Shown here one piece after another: positions 26,334 to 34,600 of a stretch of DNA of 59,445 nt. Below the pieces are notes generated by a model. It saw only the letters and a program-made list of their open reading frames with translations, was not told the DNA's origin and made no database searches. Origin of the DNA: an uncultured Clostridia bacterium (GTDB lineage Bacteria > Bacillota > Clostridia > Christensenellales > Aristaeellaceae); the NCBI GenBank assembly GCA_934670175.1, contig CAKUOX010000010.1:1-59445 (forward strand), read 5' to 3'. Position 1 is the stretch's first letter; each line of letters opens with the position of its first letter. Both the position numbers and the translations under genes were made by a program.

Positions 26334-27200
26334 TTAATACGATATAAATAGACACGTTTCGATGGCGTTCGCGACATAGGGCACGGTGTTGAGTGCCTGC
26401 TCCAGCGTATTCATATTGTGGCCGATCTCGAGCAATATGGCGGGCGTGCACATCTGCTGGTTATACCGGCCCTTTTTCACGATAACGTTTCGGCAAAGGT
26501 CGGGCAGTTGGCGGTTGATGCTCTCGCTGAGTCGCCGCGCGAAAATAAGGTTCGTTTCATAATCCGGCTTTTCAGCCGCCGCGTAATCGTCTCCGCGGCC
26601 GACGAGCAGCACGGTCTGGGCATATTTGCGTCCCTGCGCATCGGTGCAGCAGGTCGCGAGTCCCTCGCTGTAAGCATCGCGATGCAGGTCGATAATCAGG
26701 TCAAAATCGCGGTCGTAGCCGCGCAGGGTCTCGAGCGAGCGCACATAGGCGGAGGACAGCTCGTTGCACTCGTGGTCGGTAACGTCGTGCACGACCTCGA
26801 AGCCGCGCTTCTCCAGCTCGCGCGCCAATTCGCTGCCAACGCGCACGATACTGTGGTTTTCGTCCATCGTGCGCCAGGTCTCCACCGCCACATAGGGATC
26901 GCTGTCATCCTGCTGATAGGCCTCATGCGTGTGCGTATGATAAATAAGAACAGATTTTACCGCAGGTGCAGCCGTAGCCTCGGCGTCCGGTATCACGGCG
27001 ATCTCGAGCGCCTCCGGGGCAAAGGCGGAAACCGCCCTTGCCCCGCCCGCTGCTGCGGCGATCTCCGCAGCGCTGGCCGGCTTACTATCCTGCCCAAACA
27101 CACCGCCGCACAGCAGGATATACGCAATGACGGCCGCCAGCAGTATCGCGGAAAACGCGAGCAGGAGATGTGAGCCCTTGATCACCTTGAATTTAACCAC
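26334..27200 (-). CDS. spoIIP: Stage II sporulation protein P
   Basis: 288 residues. A short basic N-terminus leads into one membrane helix (LLLAFSAILLAAVIAYILL, about 12-30), then an extracytoplasmic linker and an amidase-type domain with family marks VLIYHTHTHEAY, LIIDLHRDAY and AILLEIGHNMNTLE that supply the zinc-binding His and Glu residues. SpoIIP cuts peptidoglycan stem peptides and cross-links during engulfment with SpoIID and SpoIIM. I chose GTG at 27200, ten bases after AAGGGGGG; an ATG frame reaching 27311 covers the divergent promoter region. It precedes the Spo0A-like gene. Confidence 0.88.
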   Translation of the reverse strand: MVKFKVIKGSHLLLAFSAILLAAVIAYILLCGGVFGQDSKPASAAEIAAAAGGARAVSAFAPEALEIAVIPDAEATAAPAVKSVLIYHTHTHEAYQQDDSDPYVAVETWRTMDENHSIVRVGSELARELEKRGFEVVHDVTDHECNELSSAYVRSLETLRGYDRDFDLIIDLHRDAYSEGLATCCTDAQGRKYAQTVLLVGRGDDYAAAEKPDYETNLIFARRLSESINRQLPDLCRNVIVKKGRYNQQMCTPAILLEIGHNMNTLEQALNTVPYVANAIETCLFISY

Positions 27201-27298
27201 GCTTACGCAACCCCCCTTCGTCCAGTGCCATATATATGCGCGCTGCAGCTGGTCAATTCCCATGTGTTTAAAAAAATTGCAATATTCAATGCTTGTAC

Positions 27299-27327
27299 TT
27301 GCAAATTTCACAGATGCAGGTTATAAT
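27299..27327 (+). promoter_or_regulatory. Promoter of the RpiR-family regulator
   Basis: TTGCAA (27299-27304), 17-base spacer, TATAAT (27322-27327). Confidence 0.75.
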
Positions 27328-27379
27328 ACAGCATAGGTTGTGAATTATTTGATTCATGGATAACGGAGGAGTAAATTTC

Positions 27380-28246
27380 ATGGATAATGCCCAGGAATTG
27401 ATCAAGCGCTTGAATCACAGCGGCAAGAAGCTCTCCAAAAGTCATCGGCGCATTGCCGAGTGCATCGTTGCGCACTACGATAAGGTAGTGTTCATGACGG
27501 CGTCGAAGCTGGGCGAATATGTAGGCGTTTCTGAATCCACGGTGGTGCGCTTTGCGTCCGCGCTGGGCTACAGCGGCTATCCGCAGCTTCAGAAGGCGCT
27601 TCAGGAGCTGCTGCGCCATCGGCTGACCGCCACGCAGCGCTTTGAGCTGACGAGCGATATGGATCATGTGCAGGTGCTCAACCGCGTGCTCAAGGGCGAT
27701 ATTCAGAATATTCGCGCCACGCTGGATGAGATCGACATTTCCGCCTTCGAGGCGTCGATCGACAAGATCATCCAGGCTCGGACGATCTATGTGCTGGGGC
27801 TGCGCGCCTCCGCGCCGATCGCCGAATTCTTTGCGCATTACCTGCGCTTCATCTTTCCGAATGTCTGCGTCGTTACCTCCGGCATGAGCGACGTATTTGA
27901 ACAGCTTTCGCGCATCGGCGAGGGCGATCTGCTGATCGGCATTTCCTTCCCGCGTTATGCCTCGCGCACGGTCGAAGCAATGGAATTTGCCGGAAGTCAG
28001 GGCGCGTCGCTGATCGCCATTACGGACGGGCCGCTTTCTCCGCTGCATTCTGCGGCAGACATCTGCCTGATGGCCAAGAGCGATATGTCCTCCTTTGTAG
28101 ATTCCTTTGCCGCGCCGCTGTCGCTGATCAACGCGCTGATCGTGGCGCTGGGACAGCGCCGCAAAACCGAGGTCAAGGCATATTTTGACAAAATGGAAAA
28201 CGTGTGGACCGAGTACGGCGTATATCTCGCCAAGGCGAACGACTGA
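27380..28246 (+). CDS. MurR/RpiR-family transcriptional regulator
   Basis: 288 residues. The N-terminal helix-turn-helix (SKSHRRIAECIVAHYDKV, GEYVGVSESTVVRFASALG) is followed by a SIS sugar-phosphate-binding domain (ARTIYVLGLRASAPIAEFFA, VVTSGMSDVFEQLSRI, DLLIGISFPRYASRTVEAME, LIAITDGPLSPLHSAAD). Such proteins sense phosphosugars and control sugar or amino-sugar catabolic genes. The downstream genes here are not sugar genes, so its targets are probably elsewhere. The ATG at 27380 follows GGAGG; the ATG at 27356 contains no usable site upstream. A flavoprotein gene follows in 18 bases. Confidence 0.9.
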   Translation: MDNAQELIKRLNHSGKKLSKSHRRIAECIVAHYDKVVFMTASKLGEYVGVSESTVVRFASALGYSGYPQLQKALQELLRHRLTATQRFELTSDMDHVQVLNRVLKGDIQNIRATLDEIDISAFEASIDKIIQARTIYVLGLRASAPIAEFFAHYLRFIFPNVCVVTSGMSDVFEQLSRIGEGDLLIGISFPRYASRTVEAMEFAGSQGASLIAITDGPLSPLHSAADICLMAKSDMSSFVDSFAAPLSLINALIVALGQRRKTEVKAYFDKMENVWTEYGVYLAKAND

Positions 28247-28264
28247 TCGGGAGGCAGGGCATTC

Positions 28265-29518
28265 ATGGCACACAGAAGAGTGCTCGTTATCGGCGGCGGC
28301 GCAGCAGGCATGCTCGCCGCGCTCTTTGCGGCGCGCGGCGGCGCGGCGGTTCGGCTGATCGAGCGCAATGAAAAGCTGGGCAAAAAGGTATATATCACCG
28401 GCAAGGGGCGCTGCAATCTGACCAACGCCTGCGACGGCGAAGCGTTCATGCGCGCTATTATTCGAAATCCGCGCTTTATGTACGCGGCGCTGGCGCATTT
28501 TGACAACCGCGATATGATGACGTTGATGGAGAACCTGGGCGTAAGGCTGAAGGTGGAGCGCGGCGACCGCGTGTTTCCGGAGTCCGATCATGCCAGCGAC
28601 GTGACGCATGCGCTCGCGCGCGAGCTGGCGCGTCTGGGCGTACAGATCGAGCTGGAAACGCGCGTCGAACGGCTGCTGATCGAAGACGGGCACTGCTGCG
28701 GCGCGATCCTGCAGGGCGGCAGGGAGTGCCTCGCGGACGCCGTGATCGTGTGCACGGGCGGTGCGAGCTATCCGTCCACCGGCTCTACCGGCGACGGCTA
28801 TACGCTGGCGGAAGCGGCGGGGCATACGGTACAGACGCCCATGCCTGCACTTGTGCCCATCGACACGCGCGAAAGCTGGCCGGGCACGCTGGCGGGGCTG
28901 TCGCTGAAAAATGTGGCGCTGCGCGCCTGGCAGGAAGGCAAAAAGCGCAAGTATTTTTACGACGAGCAGGGCGAAATGCTCTTTACGCACACCGGCATCA
29001 GCGGCCCGCTGGTGCTCTCGCTCTCGAGCCGTCTGCCCGAATCGCTGGACAAGGTGCACATGCTGATCGACCTGAAGCCCGCGCTGGATGAACAGACGCT
29101 GGACGCGCGGCTGCTGCGCGATTTTGCGCAGATGCAGAACCGGCGGATCACCGCCGTGATGGACGGACTTGCGCCGCATAATCTCGGCCAGCAGGTATTG
29201 CTGCTCGCCAGAATCTCGCCGCAGCTGCCGGTAAACGCCGTGACCCGCGAACAGCGCGCCGAGCTCGTGCGCCTGCTCAAGGGCCTGCCGCTGACGCCCC
29301 GCGCGCTTCGCGGCTTCAACGAAGCGATCATTACGCGCGGCGGCGTAAATGTGCGCCAGGTGAATGCATCGACGATGGAGTCCAAGCTGACGCCCGGCCT
29401 GTATTTTGCGGGCGAAGTGCTGGATGTGGACGCGCAGACCGGCGGTTATAACCTGCAGATTGCCTTTTCCACTGGCGCGCTGGCAGGCACGTGCGCAGCG
29501 AAGGCAGAACCGGAATGA
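28265..29518 (+). CDS. HI0933-family FAD-dependent oxidoreductase
   Basis: 417 residues. The dinucleotide-binding motif VIGGGAAGMLAALFAARGG is at the N-terminus, followed by the family signature GKKVYITGKGRCNLTNAC, then VIVCTGGASYPSTGSTGDGY and a C-terminal LYFAGEVLDVDAQTGGYNLQ. This is the HI0933/YhiN family of flavoproteins, which includes BaiN, implicated in bile-acid dehydroxylation; most members have no known substrate. It lies directly after the RpiR regulator and before nrdG in the same direction. Confidence 0.88.
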   Translation: MAHRRVLVIGGGAAGMLAALFAARGGAAVRLIERNEKLGKKVYITGKGRCNLTNACDGEAFMRAIIRNPRFMYAALAHFDNRDMMTLMENLGVRLKVERGDRVFPESDHASDVTHALARELARLGVQIELETRVERLLIEDGHCCGAILQGGRECLADAVIVCTGGASYPSTGSTGDGYTLAEAAGHTVQTPMPALVPIDTRESWPGTLAGLSLKNVALRAWQEGKKRKYFYDEQGEMLFTHTGISGPLVLSLSSRLPESLDKVHMLIDLKPALDEQTLDARLLRDFAQMQNRRITAVMDGLAPHNLGQQVLLLARISPQLPVNAVTREQRAELVRLLKGLPLTPRALRGFNEAIITRGGVNVRQVNASTMESKLTPGLYFAGEVLDVDAQTGGYNLQIAFSTGALAGTCAAKAEPE

Positions 29519-29555
29519 GAGAGGAGGAACGCCCCTTCGACGGGCTTAGACTTAT

Positions 29556-30047
29556 ATGAAAATCCGCATTTCAGGAATCGTGAACGATTCCGTCGTAGAC
29601 GGCCCCGGCTTTCGGCTGGCGGTATTTACGCAGGGCTGTCCGCATCATTGCGCGGGCTGCCACAACCCGCAGACGCACGACTTTGAGGGCGGACGCGAAA
29701 TCGATACGCAGGAGATCATCGAAAAGCTGCGCGGCAATCCGCTGCTGGACGGCATCACGCTCAGCGGCGGCGAACCGTTCTGTCAGGGCGCGGCCTGCGC
29801 GGAGCTGGCAAGCGCCGCCCACGCGCTCGGGCTGAACGTATGGACATATAGCGGCTATACCTATGAACAGCTGCTCGCGGGCGACGCGGAACAGCGCGCG
29901 CTGCTTGCCGAGACTGACGTGCTGGTGGACGGCCCGTTTGTGCTGCCGCAGCGCACGCTGGAGCTGCGCTTCCGCGGCTCGGCGAATCAACGGCTGATCG
30001 ACGTGAAGGCGAGCGCCGCCGCAGGGAGCGCGCAGCCGGTTAAATGA
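29556..30047 (+). CDS. nrdG: Anaerobic ribonucleotide reductase activating protein-like radical-SAM enzyme
   Basis: 163 residues. The radical-SAM cluster motif CxxxCxxC occurs as CPHHCAGCHNP at about 28-38, preceded by VDGPGFRLAVFTQG, and LSGGEPFCQG supplies the SAM-binding GGE. Length and layout match NrdG, which installs the glycyl radical on NrdD and implies anaerobic life. No nrdD is next to it, so a different glycyl-radical partner remains possible. There is no good ribosome site within 15 bases of the ATG; GAGGAGG lies about 30 bases upstream. It overlaps a possible longer start of the next gene. Confidence 0.8.
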   Translation: MKIRISGIVNDSVVDGPGFRLAVFTQGCPHHCAGCHNPQTHDFEGGREIDTQEIIEKLRGNPLLDGITLSGGEPFCQGAACAELASAAHALGLNVWTYSGYTYEQLLAGDAEQRALLAETDVLVDGPFVLPQRTLELRFRGSANQRLIDVKASAAAGSAQPVK

Positions 30048-30076
30048 GATTCATAAAGCGAAGGAAGGATATGGAT

Positions 30077-30523
30077 ATGAGCAAGATTGATGTTGTTCGC
30101 AAAGCCATGATGGACGCGCTGAAGGCGGGCGATAAGCCGCGCAAGGAGGCGCTTTCTCTGCTGCTGTCTGCGCTGAAGGCAAAGAATATCGACAAGCGCG
30201 CGGAGCTTACCGAGGACGAAGAAAACGCCGTGGTCTATAAGGAAATTAAGGAAGCCAAGGAAACGCTGGACACCACGCCCGCAGACCGCGCAGACATCAT
30301 CGACGAGTGCAAACTGCGCATCGCCGTGTGGAGCGAATTTGCGCCTGCGCGCATGGATGAGGACGCGATCCGCGCCGTCATTCGTGAAACGCTTGCGGAG
30401 CTGGGCATCGAAGCGCCCACGATGAAGGATAAGGGCAGCATCATGAAGGTTCTGATGCCCAAGCTCAGCGGCAAGGCCGAGGGCAGGCTTGTCAACCAGC
30501 TGGTCGGCGAGCTGCTGAAATAA
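30077..30523 (+). CDS. GatB/YqeY domain protein
   Basis: 148 residues, the full YqeY length. The sequence shows MMDALKAGDKPRKEALSLLL, EEENAVVYKEIKEAKE-like text and the C-terminal GSIMKVLMPKLSGKAEGRLV typical of the family, which shares the tRNA-binding tail domain of GatB amidotransferase. It may interact with tRNA, but no function is proven. I favour the ATG at 30077, eight bases after GGAAGG; ATGs at 30071 and 30044 are poorer. Confidence 0.85.
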   Translation: MSKIDVVRKAMMDALKAGDKPRKEALSLLLSALKAKNIDKRAELTEDEENAVVYKEIKEAKETLDTTPADRADIIDECKLRIAVWSEFAPARMDEDAIRAVIRETLAELGIEAPTMKDKGSIMKVLMPKLSGKAEGRLVNQLVGELLK

Positions 30524-30543
30524 CGAAAGGAACGCGATCGGCA

Positions 30544-31242
30544 ATGCGAATCAACGCTTATGCCACGCCGCACGACATTCTGTCCGGGGATCTGGACGGT
30601 GCGGCGGCCGTGGTAATCGATACGCTGCGCATGACCAGCGTGGCTGCGGCCGCCATGCAGAGCGGCTGCGTAGGGCTCTATACCTGCGCTGAGGTGGATC
30701 AGGCGCGACGGGCCGCGCATGAATGCGGTGCGCTGCTCGGCGGCGAGCGCAATGCGCTGAAGATCGACGGCTTCAATTTTTCAAATTCGCCGCTGGAATA
30801 CACGCCCGAGGCTGTCGGCGGGCGGCGGCTGGTCATGTCCACCTCAAACGGAACGCGCGCCATCGCCGCCTGCGCGGGCGCACGCAGATTGCTGCTGGGC
30901 GCGCTCGTGAACGCCCATGCCGTGGCGGAGGCGCTGCGCGATGAAGCGCATGTGGCGCTGGTCTGCGCGGGCACAAACGGCGCTTTTACGCTGGAGGATG
31001 CGCTCACGGCGGGCGCGATCGCCCTGCGTCTTCCGGATGCGGAGCTCGATGATGCCGCGCTGGCGTTTCAAATGCTCTATCGCAGCGCCTGCGGCGATCT
31101 CTTCGACGCCTTATCGGCCACCACGCATTTTTCGCGGCTGCGCAGGCTCGGTTTTGAAGCTGACCTTCAGTTCTGCCTGAAGCCGGACAGTGTGAATGCG
31201 CTCTGCGAGCGCGCGGCGGACGGATGGTTCCATAAAATCTAG
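30544..31242 (+). CDS. comB: 2-phosphosulfolactate phosphatase family protein
   Basis: 232 residues of the ComB family. Recognised from AAVVIDTLRMTSVAAAAMQSG, LLGGERNALKIDGFNFSNSP, LVMSTSNGTRAIAAC, VALVCAGTNGAFTLEDAL and GFEADLQFCLKPDSVN. ComB removes phosphate from 2-phosphosulfolactate, a step of coenzyme M synthesis in archaea; in Bacillus a homologue is linked to sulfolactate in spores. No comA or comC homologue is adjacent. It starts 20 bases after the YqeY gene, probably in the same transcript, and is followed by a terminator. Confidence 0.85.
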   Translation: MRINAYATPHDILSGDLDGAAAVVIDTLRMTSVAAAAMQSGCVGLYTCAEVDQARRAAHECGALLGGERNALKIDGFNFSNSPLEYTPEAVGGRRLVMSTSNGTRAIAACAGARRLLLGALVNAHAVAEALRDEAHVALVCAGTNGAFTLEDALTAGAIALRLPDAELDDAALAFQMLYRSACGDLFDALSATTHFSRLRRLGFEADLQFCLKPDSVNALCERAADGWFHKI

Positions 31243-31258
31243 CGCACGAGTGTTTTCA

Positions 31259-31294
31259 GGAGGGGCAGGCATTTTTGCCGTCCCTCCCAATTTT
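31259..31294 (+). terminator. Terminator after comB
   Basis: An 11-bp stem with one bulged A (31259-31270 with 31277-31287), 6-base T-rich loop, then caatttta. Confidence 0.78.
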
Positions 31295-31379
31295 ATATAT
31301 TTCTTTATCTGTTTCATCTATATTTGCAGATTTCCTCACTTATGGGACAGGTTGCAGTATAAAGATTTTATCTGATATG

Positions 31380-31408
31380 TTGCAAAAATTCGCGCACTGA
31401 GTTATAAT
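31380..31408 (+). promoter_or_regulatory. Promoter upstream of the membrane protein and peptide transporter
   Basis: TTGCAA (31380-31385), 17-base spacer, TATAAT (31403-31408), about 30 bases before the GTG start. Confidence 0.75.
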
Positions 31409-31441
31409 TAGAATACTATAAGCTGGAGGGAGCGTGTCGCC

Positions 31442-31969
31442 GTGATTTTCAACAGATACGCGGGCGACTATCGACTTGAAAACCAGACCGACGCTTCCGG
31501 AAGGCTCAAGACGGTCGCGGTGTATCGCGGAAGGGAATACTATCTGGCGCTTTCTGCGGGCGAGCTGCGTACCTTTTGCCGCAAATGGCTGCTGTGGCTG
31601 TTGCCGATAGCCGCGCTGTTTGTGCCCGGGTTTTTCTTGAACGGCGCGGGCGGGCGGCGTCCGTATGTGACCCTGCCGTACATCGCGCTGCTGTTGCCGC
31701 TGTATCTGTCCGCCGCCATGCTTCCTCTGCTCAGGCGCGAGCGTACCTGTTTTGAGCGCAAAGACAGGGATCGCATCGAGCGCCGAAGCCGCGGCTGTCC
31801 GCTGCTGATCGCGCTGCTGGCGCTCACATCGGGCATAGGGCGCATCGCAGTCTGCTGGATGGAAGGGCATTGGAGCGCGCCGGATATGGTCTGCGCGGCG
31901 GCCATGCTGCTGACGGCGTTCTGCGGCGTAAAGCTGTTCGCGCTGGGCAGGCATCTGCGCTTTAACTGA
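31442..31969 (+). CDS. Hypothetical four-helix membrane protein
   Basis: 175 residues from a GTG preceded by GGAGGG. No family recognised. A soluble N-terminal stretch of about 45 residues (RYAGDYRLENQTDASGRLK) precedes hydrophobic spans at about 49-66 (WLLWLLPIAALFVPGFFL), 77-97 (LPYIALLLPLYLSAAMLPLL), 121-135 and 149-168. The loop between spans two and three is very basic (RRERTCFERKDRDRIERRSR), so it is likely cytoplasmic. It lies directly upstream of the oligopeptide-binding protein gene and shares its promoter as far as I can see, with a pair of hairpins between. Confidence 0.65.
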   Translation: MIFNRYAGDYRLENQTDASGRLKTVAVYRGREYYLALSAGELRTFCRKWLLWLLPIAALFVPGFFLNGAGGRRPYVTLPYIALLLPLYLSAAMLPLLRRERTCFERKDRDRIERRSRGCPLLIALLALTSGIGRIAVCWMEGHWSAPDMVCAAAMLLTAFCGVKLFALGRHLRFN

Positions 31970-31993
31970 GCTTGCTTGGAAAAGCAAAAAAAT

Positions 31994-32034
31994 TAAGGGG
32001 GTACCCCCTTACCTGTTGCGAAGCAACAGGTAAG
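31994..32034 (+). other. Two overlapping hairpins before the peptide-binding protein gene
   Basis: A perfect 18-base palindrome (31994-32011, taaggggg-ta-ccccctta) is followed by a 12-bp stem with a GAA loop (32008-32019 with 32023-32034). The two share four bases, so they compete. No T-run follows; the ribosome site of the next gene is about 25 bases downstream. Confidence 0.75.
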
Positions 32035-32071
32035 CGTGTATAGATCATCATGAATGGGAGGATATTGAACA

Positions 32072-34396
32072 ATGAAGAAACTTCTCTCCATGCTGCTTGT
32101 GCTGTGCATGCTCATGTCTTGCGCCGCATTTGCAGAGACCGCTGACACCGAGGACAGCAAGACGCTGGTTGTCGGCTACAGCTACTTCTCCAACAAATTC
32201 AGCCCCTTCTTTGCCAAGACGGCCTACGATCAGGACGTCTACGTTATGACGCAGATCAGCCTGCTGGGCACCGATCGCGAGGGCAATGTAGTGCTCAAGG
32301 GCATCGAGGGCGAAACCATTCCCTATAACGGAAATGATCATACCTATTACGGCATTGCCGATTGCGACATCGTGCAGAACGATGACGGCACCGTCGTTTA
32401 CAATATCACCATGCGCGACGACGTGAAGTTCGCCGACGGCGAACCCATGACGATCGACGACGTGATCTTCTCCATGTACGTTTTCCTGGATCCGACCTAT
32501 GACGGCGCCTCCACGCTGTACGCGAGCCCCATCCAGGGTCTGGCCGAGTACCGCAGCAACATGTCCCCTCTGGCGGACGTGATCAACGCCGCGGGCGAGG
32601 ACAACACCGATTATACCTACTTCACTGCCGATCAGCAGGCCAAGTACTGGGATGTGTATAACAACCAGGCCGGCCCCGCCTTCGCGCAGGAAATCGTCGA
32701 CTATTGCGCAGCGAACTACGGCAGCTATCTGGAGTCCTTCGGCAACAACGAAGTGGCGCTGGGCATGGGCATGTGGGGTTTCGGCGAGATGGACGATGCC
32801 GGCAACTTCGTCTCCTCCGACGGCGTGTCCTACGATCTGAAGGACAACTGCCCCACCGCTGAAGACTACTGGACGGCCATCGTGAACGCCTACGACGGCG
32901 ACATCGCGACCGCGACCGAAACCGAGACTGCCGGCTCCACGCTGGAGCAGCTGACCGCCAACATTCTTGGCGCTGACTACCAGGTCGGCGTTGCCACCGG
33001 CGAATCTGCCCCGAGCATCTCCGGTATCCAGAAGACCGGCGATTATTCCATGACCGTGACGCTGACCGAGTTCGACGCCACCTCCATCTATGACTACAAC
33101 TTCGCCGTAGCGCCCATGCACTATTATGGCGACAAGGCGCTCTACGATTACGACAACAACATGTTCGGCTTCAACAAGGGCGACCTGAGCATCGTGAAGG
33201 AAAAGACCACCCAGCCCATGGGTGCTGGCCCGTTCAAGTTCGTTTCCTACGAGAACGGCGTCGTTACCTTCGAAAAGAACGAGGGTTACCTCTTCGGCTG
33301 CCCGAAGCTGGACTATGTGCTCTTTAAGGAAGGCGCGGACGGCGATAAGCTGACCGGCGTTGCTACCGGTGCGTTCGACCTCTCCGACCCGAGCTTCAAC
33401 GCCACTACTGTTGCCAACGTCAAGAATTACAACGGCAACGATTCCCTGAATGGCGACATGATCACCACCATCACCGTAGATAACCTGGGCTACGGCTACC
33501 TGGGCATCTGCGCCAACAACGTCAAGGTCGGCGAGGACAAGGCTTCTCCGGAATCCAAGGATCTGCGCAAGGCCTTCATGACCCTGTTCTCCGTCTATCG
33601 TGACGCCGTGATCGATTCCTACTACGGCGAGATCGCTCAGATCATCAACTATCCGATCTCCAACACCTCCTGGGCGGCTCCGCGCGTGTCTGACGAAGGC
33701 TATGCCATTGCGTATTCCAAGGACGTCAACGGCGAGCCCATCTACACCGCTGAAATGAGCGAGGCCGAAAAGTATGACGCCGCGCTGGCCGCTTCCATCG
33801 AGTACTTCAAGGCTGCCGGCTACACTTGGGACGAGACCGAAGGCAAGTTCACCGCCGCTCCCGAGGGCGCGAACATGTCCTATGAAGTGATCATCCCCGC
33901 CGATGGCGTGGGCGATCATCCGGCCTATGGCATTCTGACCGCAGCGAAGGACGCGCTGGCCTCCATCGGCATCACGCTGGAGATCAACGACCCCTCCGAT
34001 TCCAACATTCTGTGGGACAAGCTTGACGCCGGCACCGCCGACATGTGGACGGCTGCATGGCAGGCCACGCCTGACCCGGATATGTATCAGATCTACCACT
34101 CCTCCAACATCGTCGGCCTGCCCAACAGCTCCAACTCCAACCACTATGCCATCGCCGATGACAACCTGGATGCGATGATCATGGAAGCCCGCACCTCTGC
34201 GGATCGTACCTTCCGTAAGGCCATCTACAAGGATTGCCTGGATACCATCCTCGACTGGGCGGTTGAGCTGCCGACCTATCAGCGCCAGAATGCGTTCATC
34301 TTCTCCACTGAGCGCGTGAACATGGACACGATCACCCCGGACATCACCACCTTCTGGGATTGGAAGAATGATCTGGAAAAGGTCGAAATGAACTGA
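32072..34396 (+). CDS. Oligopeptide ABC transporter substrate-binding protein (family 5), enlarged
   Basis: 774 residues; SBP_bac_5 proteins are usually 500-600. An N-terminal signal (KKLLSMLLVLCMLMSCAAFA) ends near residue 22, either a type I site after AFA or a weak lipobox (LMSC). Family marks include YNITMRDDVKFADGEPMTID, MGAGPFKFVSYENGVVTFEK, LRKAFMTLFSVYRDAVIDSYYG and the C-terminal DPDMYQIYHSSN. The extra length lies mainly at about residues 170-315, an acidic, Gly/Ala/Tyr-rich insertion between IQGLAEYRS and ISGIQKTGDYSM. It should bind peptides, or another solute of the Opp/Dpp class, for the permeases downstream. Ribosome site GGGAGG. Confidence 0.88.
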   Translation: MKKLLSMLLVLCMLMSCAAFAETADTEDSKTLVVGYSYFSNKFSPFFAKTAYDQDVYVMTQISLLGTDREGNVVLKGIEGETIPYNGNDHTYYGIADCDIVQNDDGTVVYNITMRDDVKFADGEPMTIDDVIFSMYVFLDPTYDGASTLYASPIQGLAEYRSNMSPLADVINAAGEDNTDYTYFTADQQAKYWDVYNNQAGPAFAQEIVDYCAANYGSYLESFGNNEVALGMGMWGFGEMDDAGNFVSSDGVSYDLKDNCPTAEDYWTAIVNAYDGDIATATETETAGSTLEQLTANILGADYQVGVATGESAPSISGIQKTGDYSMTVTLTEFDATSIYDYNFAVAPMHYYGDKALYDYDNNMFGFNKGDLSIVKEKTTQPMGAGPFKFVSYENGVVTFEKNEGYLFGCPKLDYVLFKEGADGDKLTGVATGAFDLSDPSFNATTVANVKNYNGNDSLNGDMITTITVDNLGYGYLGICANNVKVGEDKASPESKDLRKAFMTLFSVYRDAVIDSYYGEIAQIINYPISNTSWAAPRVSDEGYAIAYSKDVNGEPIYTAEMSEAEKYDAALAASIEYFKAAGYTWDETEGKFTAAPEGANMSYEVIIPADGVGDHPAYGILTAAKDALASIGITLEINDPSDSNILWDKLDAGTADMWTAAWQATPDPDMYQIYHSSNIVGLPNSSNSNHYAIADDNLDAMIMEARTSADRTFRKAIYKDCLDTILDWAVELPTYQRQNAFIFSTERVNMDTITPDITTFWDWKNDLEKVEMN

Positions 34397-34409
34397 TTTC
34401 AGGTTTATC

Positions 34410-34512
34410 GGGACGCGGGATAATATCCCGTGCCCCTCGGCGCTGAGCTTTTAGCGGCGCAGCGCCGAACAATGGCGCAGCGGGCGCACGCTTAAAACGG
34501 CGCGTCCGCTGC
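34410..34512 (+). other. Series of three hairpins between binding protein and permease genes
   Basis: Stem 1: 34410-34421 with 34425-34436 (one mismatch). Stem 2: 34438-34445 with 34460-34467. Stem 3: 34477-34487 with 34502-34512 (one G-T pair). None is followed by a T-run. This probably protects the 3' end of the binding-protein message and lowers permease expression (inference). The 204-base gap has no open frame. Confidence 0.65.
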
Positions 34513-34600
34513 CGTTGTGATACCTGCGCGCATCCATCGCGCGGCATTTCGTTTTTATCTCAGATCGAACTACAACAATTAAGAATGTGGCGGTGTTACG

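Noticed and set aside
31994..32034. Hairpins before the peptide-binding protein gene considered as a transcription terminator
   Set aside because: No T-run follows either stem, and the next ribosome site is close; kept only as a structural observation.
32048..34144. Open frame of about 700 codons on the minus strand opposite the peptide-binding protein
   Set aside because: Composition rich in Val, Gly, His and Asp is the usual mirror of a GC-rich gene; no start signals.
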